This document shows positions 48,067 to 58,204 of a DNA stretch of 64,000 nucleotides, in pieces. The notes under the pieces were generated by a model. That model worked only from the letters and a program-made list of their open reading frames with translations, did no database searches and was not told the origin of the DNA. Source of the stretch: Hydractinia symbiolongicarpus (Eukaryota; Cnidaria; Hydrozoa; Anthoathecata; Hydractiniidae); contig NC_079882.1 of NCBI RefSeq assembly GCF_029227915.1, forward strand, positions 32,046,001-32,110,000, written 5' to 3'. Made by a program: the position numbers and the translations under genes. The first letter of the stretch is position 1. Every line of letters begins with the position of its first letter.

Positions 48067-50493
48067 TACAAGTCTTATGCGTTTTAGTGGTGAAAAAATA
48101 ATTTAAAAAATCGTTCTGGAAATGAGTTTACTCCCTGGGTACTTTCTTTGTATACTTTTGACTATACGGGCCGAGTCCAGGATTTAGGGAAATCGCAGGT
48201 TTTCGTTTGCCGGCGATTAAACTTCTTTTATTCAGCGTCTCATCAAAAATGAAAACATTTTTGAAAACTACAAGTCTCATGCGTTTTAGTGGTGAAAAAA
48301 TAATTTAAAAAATCGTTCGGGAAATGAGTTTACTCCCTGGGTACTTTCTTTGTATACTTTTGACTATAAGGGCCAAGCCGGGATTTACGGGAAATCGCGG
48401 GTTTTCGTTTGCCGGCGATTAAACTTCTTTTATTCAGCGTCTCATCAAAAATGAAAACATTTTTAAAAACTACAAGTCTTATGCGTTTTAGTGGTGAAAA
48501 AATAATTTAAAAAATCGTTCTGGAAATGAGTTTACTCCCTGGGTACTTTCTTTGTATACTTTTGACTATACGGGCCGAGTCCAGGATTTAGGGAAATCGC
48601 AGGTTTTCGTTTGCCGGCGATTAAACTTCTTTTATTCAGCGTCTCATCAAAAATGAAAACATTTTTGAAAACTACAAGTCTCATTCGTTTTAGTGGTGAA
48701 AAAATAATTTAAAAAATCGTTCGGGAAATGAGTTTACTTCCTGGGTACTTTCTTTGTATACTTTTGACTATACGGGCCAAGCCGAGATTTACAGGAAATC
48801 GCGGATTTTCGTTTGCCGGCGATTAAACTTCTTTTATTCAGCGTCTCATCAAAAATGAAAACATTTTTAAAAACTACAAGTCTTATGCGTTTTAGTGATG
48901 AAAAAATAATTTAAAAAATCGTTCTGGAAATGAGTTTACTCACAGGGTACTTTCTTTGTATACATTCGACTATACGTGCCAAGCCCGGGATTTACGGGAA
49001 ATCTCGGGTTTTCGTTTGCCGGCGATTAAACTGCTTCTATTCAGCGTCTCATCAAAAATGAAAACATTCTTGAAAACTACAAGTTTCATGCGTTTTAGTG
49101 GTGTAATAATAATTTAAAAAATCGTTTGGGAAATGAGTTTACCCCCCGGGTACTTTCTTTGTATACTTTTGACTATACGGGCCGAGTCCAGGATTTACGG
49201 GAAATCGCAGGTTTTCGTTTGCTGGCGATTAAACTTCTTTTATTCAGCGTCTCATCAAAAATGAAAACATTTTTAAAAACTACAAGTCTCATGCGTTTTA
49301 GTGGTGAAAAAGTGATTTAAAAAATCGTTCGGGAAATGAGTTTACTCCCTGGGTATTTTCTTTGTATACTTTTGACTATAAGGGCCAAGCCGGGATTTAC
49401 GGGAAATCGCGGGTTTTCGTTTGCCGGCGATTAAACTTCTTTTATTCAGCGTCTCATCAAAAATGAAAACATTTTTAAAAACTACAAGTCTTATGCGTTT
49501 TAGTGGTGAAAAAATAATTTAAAAAATCGTTCTGGAAATGAGTTTACTCCCTGGGTACTTTCTTTGTATACTTTTGACTATACGGGCCAAGTCCAGGATT
49601 TAGGGAAATCGCAGGTTTTCGTTTGCCGGCGATTAAACTTCTTTTATTCAGCGTCTCATCAAAAATGAAAACATTTTTAAAAACTACAAGTCTTAGGCGT
49701 TTTAGTGATGAAAAATAATTTAAAAAATCGTTCTGGAAATGAGTTTACTCACAGGGTACTTTCTTTGTATACATTCGACTATACGTGCCAAGCCCGGGAT
49801 TTACGGGAAATCTCGGGTTTTCGTTTGCCGGCGATTAAACTGCTTCTATTCAGCGTCTCATCAAAAATGAAAACATTCTTGAAAACTACAAGTTTCATGC
49901 GTTTTAGTGGTGTAATAATAATTTAAAAAATCGTTTGGGAAATGAGTTTACCCCCTGGGTACTTTCTTTGTATACTTTTGACTATACGGGCCGAGTCCAG
50001 GATTTACGGGAAATCGCAGGTTTTCGTTTGCTGGCGATTAAACTTCTTTTATTCAGCGTCTCATCAAAAATGAAAACATTTTTAAAAACTACAAGTCTCA
50101 TGCGTTTTAGTGGTGAAAAAGTGATTTAAAAAATCGTTCGGGAAATGAGTTTACTCCCTGGGTATTTTCTTTGTATACTTTTGACTATACGGGCCAAGCC
50201 CAGGATTTACGGGAAATCGCGGTTTTCGTTTGCCGGCGATTAAACTTCTTTTATTCAGCGTCTCATCAAAAATGAAAACATTTTTGAAAACTACAAGTCT
50301 CATGCGTTTTAGTGGTGAAAAAATAATTTAAAAAATCGTTCGGGAAATGAGTTTACTCCCTTGGTACTTTCTTTGTATACTTTTGACTGTACGGGCTAAG
50401 CCGGGATTTACGGGAAATCACGGGTTTTCGTTTGCCGGCGATTAAACTTCTTTTATTCAGCGTCTCATCAAAAATGAAAACATTTTTAAAAAC
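48067..50493. repeat. 2,427-bp twelve-monomer HOR, copy 2
   Basis: The second copy of the twelve-monomer block. The match runs to about 50,541, where this side has CGTTCGGG and the first copy has CGTTCTGG. With no differences seen over 2.4 kb, it is among the youngest duplications in the window, together with the 1,421-bp pair and X2/X3. Confidence 0.9.
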
Positions 50494-51338
50494 TACAAGT
50501 CTTATGCGTTTTAGTGGTGAAAAAATAATTTAAAAAATCGTTCGGGAAATGAGTTTACTCCCTGGGTACTTTCTTTGTATACTTTTGACTATACGGGCCA
50601 AGCCGGGATTTACGGGAAATCGCGGGTTTTCGTTTGCCGGCGATTAAACTTCTTTTATTCAGCGTCTCATCAAAAATGAAAACATTTTTAAAAACTGCAA
50701 GTCTTATGCGTTTTAGTGGTGAAAAAATAATTTAAAAAATCGTTCTGGAAATGAGTTTACTCACAGGGTACTTTCTTTGTATACATTCGACTATACGGGC
50801 CAAGCCCGGGATTTACGGGAAATCGCGGGATTTCGTTTGCCGGCGATTAAACCTCTTTCATTAAGCATCTCATCAAAAATGAAAACATTTTTGAAAACTA
50901 CAAGTCTCATGCGTTTTAGTGGTGAAAAAATAATTTAAAAAAACGTTCGGGAAATGAGTTTACTCCCTTGGTACTTTCTTTGTATACTTTTGACTATACG
51001 GGCCGAGTGCGGGATTTACGGGAAGTCGCGGATTTTCGTTTGCCGGCGATTAAACTTCATTTATTCAGCGTCCCATCAAATATGAAAATATTTTTGAAAA
51101 CTACAAGTCTCATGCGTTTAGTGGTAAAAAAATAATATAAAAAATCGTTCGGGAAATGAGTTTACTCCCTGGGTACTTTGTTTGTATACTTTTGACTATA
51201 CGGGCCAAGCCCGGGATTTACGAGAAATCGCGGGTTTTCGTTTGCCGGCGATTAAACTTCTTTTATTCAGCGTCTCATCAAAAATGAAAACATTTTTTAA
51301 AACTACAAGTCTTATGCGTTTTAGTGGTGAAAAAATAA

Positions 51339-51945
51339 TTTAAAAAATCGTTCTGGAAATGACTTTACTCCCTGGGTACTTTTTTTGTATACTTTTGACT
51401 ATACCGGCCGAGTCCGGGATTTAGGGAAATCGCAGGTTTTCGTTTGCCGGCGATTAAACTGCTTTTATTCAGCGTCTCATCAAAAATGAAAACATTTTTG
51501 AAAACCACAAGTCTCATGCGTTTTAGTGGTGAAAAAGTGATTTAAAAAATTGTTCGGGAAATGAGTTTACTCCCTGGGTACTTTCTTTGTATACTTTTGA
51601 CTATACAGCCAGGTCCGGGATTTACGGGAAATCGCGGGTTTTCGTTTGCCGGCGATTAAACTTCTTTTAGTCAGCGTCTCATCAAAAATGAAAACATTTT
51701 TAAAAACTACAAGTCTTATGCGTTTTAGTGGTGAAAAAATAATTTAAAAAATCGTTCTGGAACTGAGTTTACTCCCTGGGTACTTTCTTTGTATACTTTT
51801 GACTATACGGGCCGAGTCCGGGATTTAGGGAAATCGCAGGTTTTCGTTTGCCGGCGATTAAACTGCTTTTATTCAGCGTCTCATCAAAAATGAAAACATT
51901 TTTGAAAACTACAAGTCTCATGCGTTTTAGTGGTGAAAAAGTAAT
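51339..51945. repeat. 607-bp trimer (ATGACTTT class), copy 1
   Basis: Three monomers repeated at +607. Marks: ATGACTTTACTCC with TACTTTTTTTGTATAC and ATACCGGCC; then GACTATACAGCCAGGTCCGGG with CTTTTAGTCAGCG; then CTGGAACTGAG with a TTTAGGG core. No difference was noticed between copies. Confidence 0.87.
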
Positions 51946-52563
51946 TTAAAAAATCGTTCTGGAAATGACTTTACTCCCTGGGTACTTTTTTTGTATACTT
52001 TTGACTATACCGGCCGAGTCCGGGATTTAGGGAAATCGCAGGTTTTCGTTTGCCGGCGATTAAACTGCTTTTATTCAGCGTCTCATCAAAAATGAAAACA
52101 TTTTTGAAAACCACAAGTCTCATGCGTTTTAGTGGTGAAAAAGTGATTTAAAAAATTGTTCGGGAAATGAGTTTACTCCCTGGGTACTTTCTTTGTATAC
52201 TTTTGACTATACAGCCAGGTCCGGGATTTACGGGAAATCGCGGGTTTTCGTTTGCCGGCGATTAAACTTCTTTTAGTCAGCGTCTCATCAAAAATGAAAA
52301 CATTTTTAAAAACTACAAGTCTTATGCGTTTTAGTGGTGAAAAAATAATTTAAAAAATCGTTCTGGAACTGAGTTTACTCCCTGGGTACTTTCTTTGTAT
52401 ACTTTTGACTATACGGGCCGAGTCCGGGATTTAGGGAAATCGCAGGTTTTCGTTTGCCGGCGATTAAACTGCTTTTATTCAGCGTCTCATCAAAAATGAA
52501 AACATTTTTGAAAACTACAAGTCTCATGCGTTTTAGTGGTGAAAAAGTAATTTAAAAAATCGT
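51946..52563. repeat. 607-bp trimer (ATGACTTT class), copy 2
   Basis: The second copy, with the same marks at +607. It ends where this copy has AATCGTTCGGG and the first has AATCGTTCTGG. Confidence 0.87.
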
Positions 52564-53552
52564 TCGGGAAATGAGTTTACTCCCTGGGTACTTTCTTTGT
52601 ATACTTTTGACTAAACGGCCAAGCCCGGGATTTACGGGAAATCGCGGGTTTTCGTTTGCCGGCGATTAAACTTCTTCTCTTCAGCGTCTCATCAAAAATA
52701 AAAACATTTTTAAAAACTACAAGTCTTATGCGTTTTAGTGGTGAAAAAATAATTTAAAAAATCGTTCTGGAAATGAGTTTACTCCCTGGGTACTTTCTTT
52801 GTATACTTTTGACTATACGGGCCGAGTCCGGGATTTACGGGAAATCGCAGGTTTTCGTTTTCCGGCGATTGAACTGCTTTTATTCAGCGTCTCATCAAAA
52901 ATGAAAACATTCTTGAAAACTACAAGTCTCGTGCGTTTTAGTGGTGAAATAATAATTTAAAAAATCGTTTGGGAAATGAGTTTACTCCCTGGGTACTTTC
53001 TTTGTATACTTTTGACTATACGGGGCGACTCCAGGATTTATGGGAAATCGTAGGTTTTCGTTTGCCGCCGATTAAACTTCTTTTATTCAGCGTCTCATCA
53101 AAAATGAAAACATTCTTGAAAACTACAAGTCTCGTGCGTTTTAGTGGTGAAATAATAATTTAAAAAATCGTTTGGGAAATGAGTTTACTCCCTGGGTACT
53201 TTCTTTGTATACTTTTGACTATACAGGCCGAGTCCAGGATTTACGGGAAATCGCAGGTTTTCGTTTGCCGCCGATTAAACTTCTTTTATTCAGCGTCTCA
53301 TCAAAAATGGAAACATTTTTAAAAACTACAAGTCTCATGCGTTTTAGTGGTAAAAAGTAATTTAAAAAATCGTTCTGGAAATGAGTTTACTCCCTGGGTA
53401 CTTTCTTTGTATACTTTTGACTATACGGGCCGAGTCCGGGATTTAGGGAAATCGCAGGTTTTCGTTTGCCGGCGATTAAACTGCTATTTTTCAGCGTCTC
53501 ATCAAAAATGAAAACATTTTTGAAAACTACAAGTCTCATGCGTTTTAGTGGT
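52564..53552. repeat. 4,652-bp-spaced block, left copy
   Basis: About five monomers matching 57,216-58,204. Shared marks: CTTCTTCTCTTCAGCG with CAAAAATAAAAAC, CGTTTTCCGGCGATT, GGGCGACTCC or GGGCCGACTCC with AATCGTAGG, GTTTGCCGCCGATT, GGTAAAAAGTAATTT (53,349 and 58,001) and CTGCTATTTTTC. Many single-base differences indicate an older duplication of 23 monomers' spacing. The P-Q-R series lies between the two copies. Confidence 0.8.
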
Positions 53553-54384
53553 GAAAAAGTAATTTAAAAAATCGTTCGGGAAATGAGTTTACTTCCTGGA
53601 TACTTTCTTTGTATACTTTTGACACTGCGGGCCAAGCCGGGATTTACGGGAAATCTCGGGTTTTCGTTTGCCGGCGATTAAACTGCTTCTATTCAGCGTT
53701 TCATCAAAAATGAAAACATTCTTGCAAACTACAAGTTTCATGCGTTTTAGTTGTGAAATAATAATTTAAAAAATCGTTTGGGAAATGAGTTTACTCCCTG
53801 GGTACTTTCTTTGTATACTTTTGACTATACGGGCCGAGTCCAGGATTTACGGGAAATCGCAGGTTTTCGTTTGCCGGCGATTAAACTTCTTTTATTCAGC
53901 GTCTCATCAAAAATGAAAACATTTTTAAAAACTGCAAATCTCATGCGTTTTAGTGGTGAAAAAGTGATTTAAAAAATCGTTCGGGAAATGAGTTTACTCC
54001 CTGGGTATTTTCTTTGTATACTTTTGACTATACGGGCCAAGCCCGGGATTTACGGGAAATCGCGGGTTTTCGTTTGCCGGCGATTAAACTTCTTTTATTC
54101 AGCGTCTCATCAAAAATGAAAATATTTTTGTGAACTACAAGTCTCATGCGTTTTAGTGGTGAAAAAATAAATTAAAAAATCGTTCGGGAAATGAGTTTAC
54201 TCCCTGGGTACTTTCTTTGTATACTTTTGACTGTATGGGCCAAGCCGGGATTTACGGGAAATCACGGGTTTTCGTTTGCCGGCGATTAAACTTCTTTTAT
54301 TCAGCGTCCCATCAAATTTGAAAATATTTTTGAAAACTACAAGTCTCATGCGTTTAGTGGTAAAAAAATAATATAAAAAATCGT

Positions 54385-54991
54385 TCGGGAAATGAGTTTA
54401 CTCCCTGGGTACTTTGTTTGTATACTTTTGACTATACGGGCCAAGCCCGGGATTTACGGGAAATCGCGGGTTTTCGTTTGCCGGCGATTAAACTTCTTTT
54501 ATTCAGCGTCTCATCAAAAATGAAAACATTTTTAAAAACTACAAGTCTTATGCGTTTTAGTGGTGAAAAAATAATTTAAAAAATCGTTCTGGAAATGACT
54601 TTACTCCCTGGGTACTTTCTTTGTATACTTTTGATTATACCGGCCGAGTCCGGGATTTAGGGAAATCGCAGGTTTTCGTTTGCCGGCGATTAAACTGCTT
54701 TTATTCAGCGTCTCATCAAAAATGAAAACATTTTTGAAAACCACAAGTCTCATGCGTTTTAGTGGTGAAAAAGTGATTTAAAAAATTGTTCGGGAAATGA
54801 GTTTACTCCCTGGGTACTTTCTTTGTATACTTTTGACTATACGGGATGAGTCCGGGATTTAGGGAAATCGCAGGTTTTCGTTTGCCGGCGATTAAACTGC
54901 TTTTATTCAGCGTCTCATCAAAAATGAAAACATTTTTGAAAACTGCAAGTCTCATGCGTTTTAGTGGTGAAAAAGTAATTTAAAAAATCGT
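54385..54991. repeat. P-Q-R trimer, copy a (607 bp)
   Basis: P is a type A unit with TACTTTGTTTGTATAC. Q has ATGACTTTACTCC, GATTATACCGGCC, TTTAGGG and AAAACCACAAG, and ends in AAATTGTTCGGG. R has ACGGGATGAGTCCGGG and AAAACTGCAAG and ends in GTTCGGAAAATG. This is the first of four full trimers plus one shortened unit. Confidence 0.87.
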
Positions 54992-55598
54992 TCGGAAAAT
55001 GAGTTTACTCCCTGGGTACTTTGTTTGTATACTTTTGACTATACGGGCCAAGCCCGGGATTTACGGGAAATCGCGGGTTTTCGTTTGCCGGCGATTAAAC
55101 TTCTTTTATTCAGCGTCTCATCAAAAATGAAAACATTTTTAAAAACTACAAGTCTTATGCGTTTTAGTGGTGAAAAAATAATTTAAAAAATCGTTCTGGA
55201 AATGACTTTACTCCCTGGGTACTTTCTTTGTATACTTTTGATTATACCGGCCGAGTCCGGGATTTAGGGAAATCGCAGGTTTTCGTTTGCCGGCGATTAA
55301 ACTGCTTTTATTCAGCGTCTCATCAAAAATGAAAACATTTTTGAAAACCACAAGTCTCATGCGTTTTAGTGGTGAAAAAGTGATTTAAAAAATTGTTCGG
55401 GAAATGAGTTTACTCCCTGGGTACTTTCTTTGTATACTTTTGACTATACGGGATGAGTCCGGGATTTAGGGAAATCGCAGGTTTTCGTTTGCCGGCGATT
55501 AAACTGCTTTTATTCAGCGTCTCATCAAAAATGAAAACATTTTTGAAAACTGCAAGTCTCATGCGTTTTAGTGGTGAAAAAGTAATTTAAAAAATCGT
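54992..55598. repeat. P-Q-R trimer, copy b (607 bp)
   Basis: Copy b repeats copy a at +607 without noticed differences apart from the entry (CGTTCGGAAAATG here, CGTTCGGGAAATG in copy a). Confidence 0.87.
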
Positions 55599-55800
55599 TC
55601 GGAAAATGAGTTTACTCCCTGGGTACTTTCTTTGTATACTTTTGACTATACGGCCAAGCCCGGGATTTACGGGAAATCGCAGGTTTTCGTTTGCCGGCGA
55701 TTAAACTGCTTTTATTCAGCGTCTCATCAAAAATGAAAACATTTTTGAAAACCACAAGTCTCATGCGTTTTAGTGGTGAAAAAGTGATTTAAAAAATTGT
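55599..55800. repeat. Chimeric monomer P''/Q, crossover at 55,671-55,680
   Basis: The left part is the P'' form (ACGGCCAAGCCCGGG, TTTACGGG) seen at 56,610 and 57,216. The right part is Q (CGCAGG, CTGCTTTTATTC, AAAACCACAAG, AAATTGTTCGGG). The last P''-specific site is the C of TTTACGGG and the first Q-specific site is the A of CGCAGG, so the exchange lies within GGGAAATCGC, 10 bp. Monomer length is preserved (202 bp), as expected for in-register unequal exchange that lost one monomer. Confidence 0.85.
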
Positions 55801-56002
55801 TCGGGAAATGAGTTTACTCCCTGGGTACTTTCTTTGTATACTTTTGACTATACGGGATGAGTCCGGGATTTAGGGAAATCGCAGGTTTTCGTTTGCCGGC
55901 GATTAAACTGCTTTTATTCAGCGTCTCATCAAAAATGAAAACATTTTTGAAAACTGCAAGTCTCATGCGTTTTAGTGGTGAAAAAGTAATTTAAAAAATC
56001 GT
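55599..56002. repeat. P/Q-R shortened unit, copy c (404 bp)
   Basis: Only two monomers long. A chimeric P/Q monomer (55,599-55,800) is followed by a normal R. It interrupts the 607-bp period and makes the spacing between neighbouring Q units 1,011 bp. Confidence 0.87.
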
Positions 56003-56609
56003 TCGGAAAATGAGTTTACTCCCTGGGTACTTTGTTTGTATACTTTTGACTATACGGGCCAAGCCCGGGATTTACGGGAAATCGCGGGTTTTCGTTTGCC
56101 GGCGATTAAACTTCTTTTATTCAGCGTCTCATCAAAAATGAAAACATTTTTAAAAACTACAAGTCTTATGCGTTTTAGTGGTGAAAAAATAATTTAAAAA
56201 ATCGTTCTGGAAATGACTTTACTCCCTGGGTACTTTCTTTGTATACTTTTGATTATACCGGCCGAGTCCGGGATTTAGGGAAATCGCAGGTTTTCGTTTG
56301 CCGGCGATTAAACTGCTTTTATTCAGCGTCTCATCAAAAATGAAAACATTTTTGAAAACCACAAGTCTCATGCGTTTTAGTGGTGAAAAAGTGATTTAAA
56401 AAATTGTTCGGGAAATGAGTTTACTCCCTGGGTACTTTCTTTGTATACTTTTGACTATACGGGATGAGTCCGGGATTTAGGGAAATCGCAGGTTTTCGTT
56501 TGCCGGCGATTAAACTGCTTTTATTCAGCGTCTCATCAAAAATGAAAACATTTTTGAAAACTGCAAGTCTCATGCGTTTTAGTGGTGAAAAAGTAATTTA
56601 AAAAATCGT
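56003..56609. repeat. P-Q-R trimer, copy d (607 bp)
   Basis: A full trimer with the same marks as copies a and b (TTTGTTTG in P, ATACCGG in Q, GGGATGAGTCC in R). Confidence 0.87.
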
Positions 56610-57215
56610 TCGGAAAATGAGTTTACTCCCTGGGTACTTTCTTTGTATACTTTTGACTATACGGCCAAGCCCGGGATTTACGGGAAATCGCGGGTTTTCG
56701 TTTGCCGGCGATTAAACTTCTTCTCTTCAGCGTCTCATCAAAAATAAAAACATTTTTAAAAACTACAAGTCTTATGCGTTTTAGTGGTGAAAAAACAATT
56801 TAAAAAATCGTTCTGGAAATGACTTTACTCCCTGGGTACTTTCTTTGTATACTTTTGATTATACCGGCCGAGTCCGGGATTTAGGGAAATCGCAGGTTTT
56901 CGTTTGCCGGCGATTAAACTGCTTTTATTCAGCGTCTCATCAAAAATGAAAACATTTTTGAAAACCACAAGTCTCATGCGTTTTAGTGGTGAAAAAGTGA
57001 TTTAAAAAATTGTTCGGGAAATGAGTTTACTCCCTGGGTACTTTCTTTGTATACTTTTGACTATACGGGCCGAGTCCGGGATTTAGGGAAATCGCAGGTT
57101 TTCGTTTGCCGGCGATTAAACTGCTTTTATTCAGCGTCTCATCAAAAATGAAAACATTTTTGAAAACTGCAAGTCTCATGCGTTTTAGTGGTGAAAAAGT
57201 AATTTAAAAAATCGT
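56610..57215. repeat. P''-Q-R' trimer, copy e (606 bp)
   Basis: A variant trimer. P'' has ACGGCCAAG and CTTCTTCTCTTCAGCG with CAAAAATAAAAAC and AAAACAATTT. Q is normal. R' has GGGCCGAGTCCGGG in place of GGGATGAGTCC. P'' is the kind of unit that could have supplied the left half of the chimeric monomer at 55,599. Confidence 0.85.
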
Positions 57216-58204
57216 TCGGGAAATGAGTTTACTCCCTGGGTACTTTCTTTGTATACTTTTGACTATACGGCCAAGCCCGGGATTTACGGGAAATCGCGGG
57301 TTTTCGTTTGCCGGCGATTAAACTTCTTCTCTTCAGCGTCTCATCAAAAATAAAAACATTTTTAAAAACTACAAGTCTTATGCGTTTTAGTGGTGAAAAA
57401 ATAATTTAAAAAATCGTTCTGGAAATGAGTTAACTCCCTGGGTACTTTCTTTGTATACTTTTGACTATACGGGCCGAGTCCGGGATTTACGGGAAATCGC
57501 AGGTTTTCGTTTTCCGGCGATTAAACTGCTTTTATTCAGCGTCTCATCAAAAATGAAAACATTCTTGAAAACTACAAGTCTCGAGCGTTTTAGTGGTGAA
57601 ATAATAATTTAAAAAATCGTTTGGGAAATGAGTTTACTCCCTGGGTACTTTCTTTGAATACTTTTGACTATACGGGCCGACTCCAGGATTTACGGGAAAT
57701 CGTAGGTTTTCGTTTGCCGCCGATTAAACTTCTTTTATTCAGCGTCTCATCAAAAATGAAAACATTCTTGAAAACTACAAGTCTCGTGCGTTTTAGTGGT
57801 GAAATAATAATTTAAAAAATCGTTTGGGAAATTAGTTTACTCCCTGGGTACTTTCTTTGTATACTTTTGACTATACGGGCCGAGTCCAGGATTTACGGGA
57901 AATCGCAGGTTTTCGTTTGCCGCCGATTAAACTTCTTTTATTCAGCGTCTCATCAAAAATGGAAACATTTTTAAAAACTACAAGTCTCATGCGTTTTAGT
58001 GGTAAAAAGTAATTTAAAAAATCGTTCTGAAAATGAGTTTACTCCCTGGGTACTTTCTTTGTATACTTTTGACTATACGGGCCGAGTCCGGGATTTAGGG
58101 AAATCGCAGGTTTTCGTTTGCCGGCGATTAAACTGCTATTTTTCAGCGTCTCATCAAAAATAAAAACATTTTTGAAAACTACAAGTCCCATGCGTTTTAG
58201 TGGT
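57216..58204. repeat. 4,652-bp-spaced block, right copy
   Basis: The partner of 52,564-53,552. Private changes include ATGAGTTAACTCC near 57,425, CTCGAGCGTTTTAG near 57,581, TCTTTGAATAC near 57,651 and GGAAATTAGTTTAC near 57,828. After about 58,204 the two sides diverge (GGTGAAAAAATAA here, GGTGAAAAAGTAA in the left copy). Confidence 0.8.

Larger units (their letters stand above)
40627..50493. repeat. Domain IV: C-type HOR array
   Basis: HORs of 4, 5, 8 and 12 monomers built around a C monomer followed by a type B with TTTACCCCCTGGG and GTTTGCTGGCG. That B unit starts at 42,245, 43,257, 44,067, 45,080, 46,699 (with CCCCCCGGG), 47,508, 49,126 and 49,935. Another common mark is GACTATAAGGGCCAAG. 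The domain contains a ~1,012-bp pair, a 1,013-bp pair and a 2,427-bp pair. No gene or non-satellite sequence is visible. Confidence 0.85.
50494..58204. repeat. Domain V: trimeric HORs and D module
   Basis: It begins with the module shared with 25.2-25.8 kb (C-like unit with AAACCTCTTTCATTAAGC, then a D monomer). Two 607-bp trimers follow at 51.3-52.6 kb, then a mixed stretch, a second partial D unit, and the P-Q-R trimer series at 54,385-57,215. Typical marks are ATGACTTTACTCC, ATACCGGCCGAGTCC, GGGATGAGTCCGGG and AAAACCACAAG. No gene is seen. Confidence 0.82.

Noticed and set aside
464-50493. Near-identical tandem blocks as assembly errors
   Set aside because: It cannot be excluded without reads, but several pairs differ at a few sites and are nested in a consistent order, which fits real successive duplications better than a simple collapse or repeat error.
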